Below, piece after piece: positions 53,857 to 62,411 of a DNA stretch of 64,000 nucleotides. The stretch covers positions 558,001 through 622,000 of the forward strand of contig JAGTXO010000014.1 in the NCBI GenBank assembly GCA_019448385.1. The letters are read 5' to 3'. The DNA comes from Diacronema lutheri (lineage: Eukaryota; Haptophyta; Pavlovophyceae; Pavlovales; Pavlovaceae). The notes beneath the pieces are model-generated. The model had not been told where the DNA came from. It saw nothing but the letters and a program-made list of their open reading frames with translations, and did no database searches. The position numbers and the translations under genes were made by a program. Within the stretch, counting starts at the first letter, position 1. Each line of letters starts with the position of its first letter.

Positions 53857-56800
53857 ATGATGGAGGACTTTGACGATGGCGCGAGCGGCCTGTGGCAGGA
53901 GGGGAACACGTGCCGGCACGTGGACGTGCACACGAGCGACAGCGTGCGCCTTGCCGAGCACCGCGCGCGTGGTGCACTTTGCGGCGAAGGCGAGGCGCCC
54001 ATAGGCTGGCGCGTGACGCAGGAGATGCGCCAGACGGGCGCGACGCGCGGCGCGATGGACAAGTACTTCTTCTCGCGCGACGGGCGCAAGCACCGTTCGC
54101 TCGTCGACGTGTGGCGGTACCTCAACGAGCTCGGCCTTGATGCGCGCGACGCGCGCGAGGAGGCCTGGCTCCGCACGCTCAACCGCTACGGGACCGACTG
54201 CAAGCACTGGGCCGTCGCATGCCCGCCGACCGCCGAGCTGCCGGCCGCGCCAGTGTTCACGCCGACGGCCGAAGAGTGCGACGACTTGGCGGCGTACGTC
54301 GAGCGCATCGCGCCGCAGTTTGCGCACGCGGGCATATGCCGCATCGACCCGCCTGCGGGCTGGAGGCCCAGGGCCGCGCCGGCGCAGCCGGCTGGCGCCG
54401 GCGGTGGCGCTGCCGCCGCTGGCGACGGCGCAGACGCGGCGGCGGGCTCGAGCGCCAACGGCGCGGGTGAGGAGGAGGTTGGCAAGCGGCAGCGTGCGAT
54501 GGGCGGCGGAGGGCCGGCGGCACCCGGCGGCGCGCGCAGGCCGGCGGGCGGCGTGACGCGCACTGCGGGCGTCGACGCGCAGCAGCTCGCCGCACTGCAC
54601 CGTTCGCTCTCCGACCGAGGGAGCTCGCGCGCGCCGGCGCCGCTCGATGGCACGGAGCAGTTTCAGGCGCGCAAGCAGCCGCTGCAGCTTTTCAACAAGG
54701 AGTTTGTGATGGGCGAAGCGCCGCTCTCCGTCGCGCAGTTCCACGCGCTCGCGGCGGACGCGTGGCCGTCGAGCCCTGGCGGCGCAAGCGCCGAGGCCGA
54801 GTTCTGGGGGCTGCTCGTCGGCGACGTGGACGAGCTGGCCGTCGAGGTGGGCGCGCACGCCGGCGTGCGCCGCCTTGCCGCGCCGCACGCCGCACGCCGC
54901 GCCGCCGCGTGGCCCGAGTCGCACACGCAACTCGCGCTCTACGCGGCACGCAAGTCGGCGGCCGGCGGCGGCAGCGTAGGCGGCGGCGCGGGCGGCGACG
55001 GCGGCGGCGCGGTGGGCGTCGCGCACGTCGTCGACGATACCGCTGCGCCGTCCGCCGAGCCCGCTGCCGGCACGTCCGCCAACATGGCCTGCGCCGACGA
55101 CGTGGTCGAGGTGCGCGTGGCCGTGCGTGCGGGCGCCAAACGCGGCTCGACCGTCCTCTTCCGCTCGGAGCTGGGCGACGTGCACTCGGCGGTGCTGCCG
55201 CACGACGTGCTGCGCGACACGGTGCTGCGTGTGCGCCTGCACAAAGTGCCCGGCGTGCCACCCGCGCCGCCCGCGCCGTGCCCGCAGCCGCCGCAGCCGC
55301 CGACGACGCAAGGCGACGCAAACGTGCAAGTGGGCGCGGTCGGCGCGGCGCCCGCGCCGGCGCCGACTGGCGCGCCCGCGGGCGCGGACGCCGCCGCGCC
55401 GCCACCGGCGAGCGCGAGCGCGGGCGCGGGCGACGCGCGCGAGTGCACGGGCGCGGGCGCCGCGGCGTGCGCGGGTGCGGGTGACGGCGCCGCGGCGTGC
55501 GCGCAGCTCGCGCGGCCGGCGGACGAAATGCGCGCGCGGGATGCGGGCGCGCGCGAGATGGTCGTGCAGCTGCGCGTGGCCGAGGGGACGAGGGCGGGCA
55601 CGATCGTGCGTTTCAGCGTGCACGGCCACGCGCTCAGTGCGACCGTGCCGCTCGACATCGGCCCGGGCGCCCCCTCGCTCATCGCCGTGCGCGTCCGCCT
55701 GCCGCCCGCGCTCGCGCCCGCGCCCGCGCCCGGCGCGCCGCGAGGTGCGGACGGCGCATGCTTGGCGGAACGCGCCGCGTATGCGAGCGAGCCGGCGGTG
55801 GAAATTGCGCACGCCGGGAACGCGCCCGCAGCGCCGCCGCGCGCCGCCGTGCTCGACACGGGCTCTGCCGCCGCGCCCGCGGCCGCCGTGGACGGTCCGG
55901 CTGCCGCCGTGGACGGTCCGGCTGCCGCCGTGGACGGTCCGGCTGCCGCCGTGGACGGTCCGGCTGCCGCCGTGGACGGTCCGGCTGCCGCCGTGGACGG
56001 TCCGGCTGCCGCCGTGGACGGTCCGGCTGCCGCCGTGGACGGTCCGGCTGCCGCCGTGCATGGCGCCGTCGGCTCTCTCGGCGACGTGTGCACGCGCAGC
56101 ATCGCGCGAATCGCGTGCCTGCCGCACCCCGGCCCGTCGTTGCCGCAGCCGCAGCCGCAGCCGCAGCCGCGCGGCGGTGGCGGTGCGGACGCGCCGCCGC
56201 GCTCGCCGCCGGCGGATGGCGCGCGTCCCTCGCGGCCGCCGCGCGCGCGCGCGCCGTCGCCGCCGCTTGAGGCGGTGCCCGACTCGGAGACTTTGCCCGC
56301 GCCGCCGCCGCGCACGCGCTCGAGTCTCCCGCTCATCTCCGCGCCGTGGCCGACGCCGCTCGGCGCCGCCGACACCGCCGCCGCCGCCGATGGCGCGGCC
56401 AACGGTGACGGCGCGGACGTTCGGCGCTCGGCGCGCGCGCGCAAGCAGGTCGACTACCGCAGGTTCGATGCCGCCGACTCGCACGAGTTTGACGAGGCGT
56501 GCGGCGAGGCGCAGTGGGAGAGCGGCGCACACCGGCCCGTGCAGCCGCACGCGCTCCGCTGGCCGCCGCCCGGCGCGGCGCACGCGGCGGCGGCGGCCTT
56601 GGGTGGCAGCAGCGGCGGCGGCGGCGGAAAGCGTCGGCGCATCGCAGGTGGCGCGGCGGCAAGCGACATGTTCCTGCTGCCCGGCGTCGCGCAGAGCGGC
56701 TCGGTGCCGGGCCTGCCGATGCACGCGCACGCCGCCGGCGGCGCAGACGACAGCCCGCTGGGCGGCTATGCGGGCTACGTTGGCTCGCTCGACGATACCC

Positions 56801-58661
56801 CGTCCGAACTGGCCGTGCGCGCCGCGCGGGCGCGAGGCGCCGTGCGCGCGCCCGTGCGCGCGCCCGCTGCCTCGCGGGCCGCGCACGCACGGCCGCATCC
56901 GCTGCGCGCTGAGGTGCTCCGCGCGCGTGCGTGCAGGTGCTGTATGGCACCGATATCCCTCAGCCCGAATACGACGATGGCGCGCCGCGCCCCGCGCACG
57001 TGCTCGCCGCCACGCGCACGCGAACCGGCGTGTGCGACGCGGTGCTCGCGCGCTCGCTCGTGCGCCACTCGCCGCTCATCCCGGGCGTCAACTATCCGAT
57101 GTTCTACGTGGGCATGCGCAACTCCTTCTTCTGCTGGCACGTCGAGGTGCGCGCTCGCCGCCGCCGTGCGCTCCTGCGCGCCGTCACGCGCGCGCACCCC
57201 TTACCGGCCGGCCGCGCTCGTGTGCGCTGCCCCTCGACGGCGGCGCGCGGGCGGGCAGGATAACCACCTGTATGCGCTCAACTATTTGCACGCGGGCAAG
57301 CCCAAGGTGTGGTACGGCGTGCCTGCCGCCTCGATGGGTGCCTTCGAGGACGTATGGCGCAAGGTGTTCCCGCACCTCTTCACCAGGTGACCGAATCAGC
57401 GCCCTCCCCCCCCCCCCCCCCCCCTTCTTCTCCTTTTCCCCTCACTGCCACCGTCGCTGCACTCGCCGCGCGCCATCGCCCGGCTCCGCGCGCCAGGCAC
57501 CCGGACCTCTTCTACTGGAAGACGACCATCTTCTCACCCGAGGTGCTCCGGCTGAACGGCGTGCCCGCCTTCCGCGTCGAGCACACGCCCGGCACGTACG
57601 TCGTGACGCTGCCGCGTGCCTACCACTGCGGCTTCAACGTTGGCTTCAACGTGTCCGAGTCGGTCAACTTTGCGCTGCCCGACTGGCTGCCGCTCGGCGT
57701 CGCATCGCTCGAGCGGTACCGCACGTCGCCGCGCCGCGACTCGACGCTGCTGCACGAGGCGCTCGTCATCACCGCCGCGCTCGGCGCGGCCGCCGCGGCC
57801 GCTGCGCTTGCCGCCGGCAACAGGCCCGCCGACGGCGCGGCCGCGTGCGTGCGCGCACGCGGCGCGCTCGTCGCCGAACTGCGCCGGCTGCTCGCGCAGG
57901 AGACGGCGGGGCGCGGTGCGCTGCTCGGTTCGGGCGTGCGCGGCGCGTCGGCGGTCGAGCAGGTGGCGCTCGACGTGCTCGCCAATGGCCGTGCCGAGGC
58001 GTGGGACGAGGGCCTCTCGGCGCGCGCCGAGGCGTGGAAGTGCCGCGAGTGCCGCCACTTTGGGTACCTCTCCGTCGTGCGCTGCTCGTGCGCGCCAGCG
58101 CGCCGGCGCAACTACCTCTGCCTGCGCCACGCGCGCACAATCCCGCCGCCGCCGCAGTTGCCGCCCGTTGCCAAGAGGGCAAAGCAGGCGACGTCGCCGC
58201 TCGCCGCACCGCCGCACCCGCAGCCATGCGGCTGCGCGCCGCAGCAGCGCGAGCTGCTCGTCCGCTACGCGCCGGCAGCGCTGCGCGCCCTGCTCGCGCG
58301 GCTTGACCCCGCCGCCGCCGAGACCGCACGCACCGAATGCGCATGGCCTCCCGCTGTGCCCGCCGGCGCGCTCGAGCGCGCGGCGGCGCGCGCCGGGCCG
58401 GCGGCCGAGGGCCGCGCGGCCGTCAGTGGCGCGCGCAGCACGGCCTTCGCGGCGGTCGAGGCGCTGCACGCCGTCCGGCCGGCGGCGGCAGCGCCGCCGC
58501 CGCCGCCGCCGCCGTTGCCTGCAGCTGCTGCCGACGGCGGCTGCGCGCTCGTCGTCGAGCAGCGCACCGAGCCAGGGGCGGCGCCGGACCTGCTGGGCGC
58601 GGTGGAGCGCGCCCACCTTTGCGCGCCGCTCGCAATCCCCGTGCCAGTGCAGTCGCGCTGA
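53857..58661 (+). CDS. JmjC-domain histone lysine demethylase, KDM5/KDM4-like
   Basis: Exons 53857-56814, 56937-57146, 57259-57386 and 57497-58661 give 1486 residues. About 45-95: TAM/MBD-like domain (GWRVTQEMRQ, MDKYFFSRDGRKHRSLVDVW). About 150-195: JmjN (PVFTPTAEECDDLAAYVERI, FAHAGICRIDPP). Two copies of a small beta module at about 414-468 and 567-621. JmjC: FYVGMRNSFFCWHVE / DNHLYALNYLHAGKPKVWYG, then HTPGTYVVTLPRAYHCGFNV. Fe(II) ligands His-x-Glu (WHVE) and the distal His (YHCGFN) and the 2-oxoglutarate lysine (KPKVW) are all present, so it should be active. A C5HC2-like zinc finger follows (CRECRHFGYLSVVRCSC). Introns split the active site at HVE|D. A Pro/Ala minisatellite lies in exon 1. 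Start could be 53791 instead. Confidence 0.9.
55884..56060 (+). repeat. 21-bp coding minisatellite, eight copies of AAAVDGP
   Basis: GCTGCCGCCGTGGACGGTCC repeats eight times almost without change, ending in a variant VHG. Identical copies at DNA level indicate recent expansion. The unit is 21 bp, so the frame is kept. Confidence 0.95.
57406..57424. repeat. 19-C run as polypyrimidine tract in a JmjC intron
   Basis: Uninterrupted C run followed by CTTCTTCTCCTTTTCCCCTC inside the third intron. It probably serves as (part of) the polypyrimidine tract, though the acceptor is 72 bp further on. Confidence 0.85.
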
Positions 58662-58860
58662 GCGCACTGCGGTCTGCGGTGGGTTGGACGTTGGAGCTGC
58701 CCGGCTCGATGAACTGCCCGTTGGCCAGTTGTTGCACGTCCCTGCCTTTCGTCGACTCCTGAGTGCTCCTGTGCCCACGCATCTGTTCCGCGCGGCCCGG
58801 AACCGCAAACGGGAGGGATTTTGGATCCCGAGCTTTTGACGTGCCCTTTCCCGTCCGACA
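58662..58860. promoter_or_regulatory. Promoter region of PurC
   Basis: About 200 bp between genes transcribed in the same direction. Contains GGGAGGGATTTTGGATCCCG and TTTTGACGTGCCC close to the PurC start. TGACGTG is a CRE-like word; role inferred only. Confidence 0.35.
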
Positions 58861-60065
58861 ATGGTTTCGCCGCTCGACGATGCCGCGAAGGAGAAGATCA
58901 AGGCGCGGCTGGGCAAGTGCCTGGGCGCAACCGACTTGTCCGTGGGCACGAAAATCACGGGCAAGGTACGCGATACGTATGTGCTCGAGGACAAGGTCCT
59001 GCTCGTGACGACTGACCGGCAGTCTGCATTCGACCGGCAGCTCGCGCTCGTGCCGTACAAGGGGCAGGTGCTCAATAAGGTGGCGGCGTGGTGGTTTGAA
59101 AAGACCAAGCACATCATCCCAAACCACGTGATCTCGACGCCTCATCCCAACGTGACCGTGGGCAAGAAATGCACCATCTTCCCGGTCGAGGTGGTCGTGC
59201 GCGGGTATATGACCGGCTCGACCGGCACGTCTGTCTGGACGCACTACTCGACGGGCGAGCGCGAGTACTGCGGCGTGGCGCTGCCCGACGGGATGAAGAA
59301 GAGCCAGGCGTTTGCCACGCCCATTCTCACGCCCACCACCAAGGCGGAGGACCACGACGCACCCATTTCGCCCGCCGAGATCGTGGCGCAAGGGCTGATG
59401 ACCCAGGGCGAGTGGGACTACGTCTCGGCGAAGGCGCTCGAGCTCTTCGTCTTCGGGCAACAGGTGGCCAAGGAGGTGCGAGCGCACCGCCCCGCGCCCC
59501 ACCCGGGCGTGCGACCGCCGCCGCGCTGCTCAGCCGCCGCTTGCGCGTGCGCGCTCGTGTGCAGCACGGCATGTTGCTGGTCGACACCAAGTACGAGTTC
59601 GGCCGACACGCCGACGGGACGATCATGATCTGCGACGAGATGCACACGCCCGACTCGTCGCGTTACTGGGTCGCGGCCTCGTACGACGAGCGGATGGCGC
59701 AGGTGTGGCCGCGCGCGCGCCGCGCCCTGTTGCCACATCGCGTGGGAACGCAGCGCGAGCAGCGGCGCGCGCGTGCGCCGCGGTTGACCGCACCGTCGCG
59801 CGACATTGCGCCGCGCCCGTGGCTGGGCCAACGCGCGTTTCAGGGCCAGGAGCCGGAGAACATTGACAAGGAGTTCCTCCGTCTCTGGTTCCGCGAGCGC
59901 TGCGACCCGTACACGGCCGACCCGCTGCCCGAGGCGCCGGCCGAGCTCGTCACCGAGCTGGCCTCGCGCTACATTCAGCTGTATGAGGTGATCACGGGCG
60001 AGACATTCGTCTTCGACGACACCGACCCGACCAACCTTACTGCGGAGGCGCTCGGCGTCGCGTGA
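58861..60065 (+). CDS. purC: Phosphoribosylaminoimidazole-succinocarboxamide synthase (SAICAR synthetase)
   Basis: Step 7 (8 by some counts) of de novo purine synthesis: CAIR + aspartate + ATP to SAICAR. Exons 58861-59475, 59565-59702 and 59844-60065 give 324 residues, a monofunctional enzyme of the yeast ADE1/plant size. Motifs in order: [20 protein letters not shown] then [53 protein letters not shown]; and [12 protein letters not shown]. The nucleotide-binding and aspartate-binding signature residues are all present. The second intron (141 nt) keeps an open frame; its removal is supported by the join [14 protein letters not shown]. No obvious plastid leader ([16 protein letters not shown]), so cytosolic or with an uncalled upstream exon. 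Confidence 0.95.
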
Positions 60066-60232
60066 GCCGCGCGCGCGCGGTCCGGGAGCCGGACATGAGT
60101 GTTCGTGGACTTTTGTACCCCGCATGTGAGTAAACTCTCTCTTACAGGTTCGTTGAAATCTCGCAATCATTCGTATCCGCGGCGAGGAGGTCAAAGGGAC
60201 CCGCCCAAAGGTTGCCTGCCGGGCCTTCCCAA
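60066..60232. promoter_or_regulatory. Spacer and promoter of the TIR-like membrane gene
   Basis: 167 bp. GTAAACTCTCTCTTACAGG near 60129-60147 looks like a donor-acceptor pair too close together to be an intron. AT-richer TCGTTGAAATCTCGCAATCA follows. PurC's 3' UTR must also lie here. Confidence 0.35.
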
Positions 60233-62365
60233 ATGCTTGTCGCCGACCTCGAGCTGGGGCGCGGGTCGGTGCCGACGCTCGGTAATATGGCGCTTGGCGC
60301 CTCGCGCGTGCCCACTCTTCACCAAGAGTCGAGCAGCGAGGAGCAGATCCGCGATCGCATCGCCGCGCTGCTCGCAATGCGCCGCCTCCGCCGCCGTCGC
60401 GTGCAGCTGCCCATCTTTTGCAGCGGGCTGCTGCTCACCGCCGCCGGGCTGATCCGGCTCGGCCTCGGCGGCGCGCTCCCATTCTATACCTTGTGGGCCT
60501 ACGCCCCACTTGCGTCTGGCTTGTGCATCCTGACGCTGTCCATCTTGGACCACGATCGCGCGTTCGTGACGATCCTGATCTGTGCGATCATCGGCGTGCT
60601 GTGCTTTGTGGCGGCGGAGGACGTGCGCCGAGCGGCGCGGCACGGGGTGTGGCTTGCCGTGCGCCACTGCAAAGGCGACGCCTACGCGTGCCAACGCGGC
60701 GCCGTTGTGGGCGTCACGCTGGCCGCGTCATGCTGCGGCGTCGCGTGCGCACTTGCGCTCTTCACAGCGCACATGTGCTCGCGCCTGAGCGTCAAGGCGG
60801 TGCTGATGCACGTGTGGCGGCTGCTCGCCTTCCTCTACTTCAGCTACTCACTGGCGTACGTCAACAGCCTCATCAACGTACTCGTGAACACCGACGGCGC
60901 GCGCGCGCGTGGCGAGTGGCTCGTCTTCCATTGTGCGATGAGCGGCGTCCTGTTCAGTCTCGCCAGCCTCTTGTGCGCGTGGCCGGCGCTGCGGCCGCGC
61001 ATCTACCGCTTCCTCGCGACGCGCGGTGACGGCGTTACGGCCGCCGCAGCGCTCGGCGAGGTGCTCGTCGGCGTGGCCGCCAACGACGTGCTGAAGCTTG
61101 CTGCCGACTCGTTCCACGCGGTGCGCATGGACCAGCTCACGTTTGAGCACATCCTCGCGCCCGCACCGCCCGCGTCGCCGGCCGCGAGCGCGTCGGCCAG
61201 CCTGACGCAGCTGCGCCGTGTCGCATCGGCGACGCGCGTGCCGCGCGCGTTCACCGCCAGCGCGGAGGCCACCGCGGCCGGCGAGCGCTCGCGGCGCGGC
61301 GCGGAGGCGCACGGCCGAGTCGCCGCCGCGCCCACACACGCGTCGCCCGCTCACTCGGCGCCCGCGCATGGCATACCGTCGCCCGCGCATGGCATGCCGT
61401 CGCCCGCGCTCTGCGACGACGCGGTCGTCGCGCGCGTCGCGCTCGCCGGCTCCTTGGGCGAGGGCGCTGCGGATGACGAGACGCCGATGCGCGCCGCGGA
61501 CGCGCGCGGCTCGCTCGCCGCCACGGCGGCAATCTCACGACCGGCGCGGCTCGGATGCGTCGACGCGTTCGTCTCGCATTCGTGGAGCGACGACGCGCAC
61601 GCAAAGTGGGAGGCGCTGCAGGCGTGGCGTGTGACGTTCAAGGCCGCGCACGGGCGCGAGCCGCTCATCTGGCTCGACTGCTGCTGCATCGACCAGACGG
61701 ACATCGCGGCGCAGCTGCCGTCGCTTCCCATTTACCTCGCCGGCTGCAGCACGCTGCTCGTGCTGCACGGGCCGTCGTACGCCTCGCGCCTCTGGTGCAT
61801 CTGCGAGCTCTTCTGCTTCTACCAGGTGCACCTGCCCGAGCCGCCCGAGGCGCGCATTCACTTCATCTCGCTCCGCACCGCGCGCGCCGCCGGCGCACCG
61901 CTGTCTCTCGCGCCGCCGCCGAGCGCGCCGCCGCCGAGCGCGCCGCCGCCGAGCGCGCCGCCGCCGAGCGCGCCGCCGCCCTCGCGCTCGACGGCCGGAT
62001 CGTCCACCTCGGCCGACGGCCGATCGCGCGGCGTGTCGATCGCCAGCGACGAGAACGAGTTTGCGGAGGCGCTAGCGGCGGCAGCGGCGTTTGACGTGAG
62101 GAACGCAACTACGACGGTCGTCGCCGACCGCGCGCGGCTGCTCGCGATGATCGAGGGGAGTGGCGAGGGATTCGACGCGTTCAACGCATGGACGCGCGCG
62201 CTCGTCATGCGAAAGCTGGTCAACGAGCACAAGGAGCGCACCCCCGAGTTGCGCCCGTCCGCTTCGAACGGCCTCGCTCTCGGCCACCCGCGCCTCGCCA
62301 CGCTCATCAAGCAGCGGCTGAGTCAGACGCGCCGCGCTCAGGCTGCCACGTTGCCCGCTCCATGA
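60233..62365 (+). CDS. Multi-span membrane protein with a cytosolic TIR-like (FVSHSW) domain
   Basis: Single exon, 710 residues from ATG 60233. Six hydrophobic segments lie between about residues 55 and 265 (LPIFCSGLLLTAAGLIRLGL; LASGLCILTLSIL; FVTILICAIIGVLCFV; VGVTLAASCCGVACALALF; LLAFLYFSYSLAYVNSLI; MSGVLFSLASLLCAWPAL). After a low-complexity linker, residues about 441-545 hold a domain starting DAFVSHSWSDDAHAKWEALQ, with PLIWLDCCCIDQTD, PIYLAGCSTLLVLHGPSY and RLWCICELFCFYQ. This matches the TIR-like family found in many copies in algae and oomycetes; the role is unknown. The Asp/Cys-rich IWLDCCCID stretch sits where TIR proteins have their second strand. An APPPS repeat (12-15 bp unit, about 61912-61980) follows. 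Membrane topology is inferred. Confidence 0.8.
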   Translation: MLVADLELGRGSVPTLGNMALGASRVPTLHQESSSEEQIRDRIAALLAMRRLRRRRVQLPIFCSGLLLTAAGLIRLGLGGALPFYTLWAYAPLASGLCILTLSILDHDRAFVTILICAIIGVLCFVAAEDVRRAARHGVWLAVRHCKGDAYACQRGAVVGVTLAASCCGVACALALFTAHMCSRLSVKAVLMHVWRLLAFLYFSYSLAYVNSLINVLVNTDGARARGEWLVFHCAMSGVLFSLASLLCAWPALRPRIYRFLATRGDGVTAAAALGEVLVGVAANDVLKLAADSFHAVRMDQLTFEHILAPAPPASPAASASASLTQLRRVASATRVPRAFTASAEATAAGERSRRGAEAHGRVAAAPTHASPAHSAPAHGIPSPAHGMPSPALCDDAVVARVALAGSLGEGAADDETPMRAADARGSLAATAAISRPARLGCVDAFVSHSWSDDAHAKWEALQAWRVTFKAAHGREPLIWLDCCCIDQTDIAAQLPSLPIYLAGCSTLLVLHGPSYASRLWCICELFCFYQVHLPEPPEARIHFISLRTARAAGAPLSLAPPPSAPPPSAPPPSAPPPSAPPPSRSTAGSSTSADGRSRGVSIASDENEFAEALAAAAAFDVRNATTTVVADRARLLAMIEGSGEGFDAFNAWTRALVMRKLVNEHKERTPELRPSASNGLALGHPRLATLIKQRLSQTRRAQAATLPAP
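61912..61980 (+). repeat. 15-bp coding repeat, APPPS
   Basis: Five near-perfect copies of a unit built on GCGCCGCCGCCGAGC encode APPPS, a Pro-rich linker after the TIR-like domain's conserved part. Confidence 0.85.
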
Positions 62366-62411
62366 TTTGTGCGGGTGCAGTGCGAAGACGGCTGCGCAGC
62401 GGCGGGCTCAT

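Noticed and set aside
60129-60147. GT...CAG pair upstream of the TIR-like gene as an intron
   Set aside because: The distance is far too short for a spliceosomal intron.
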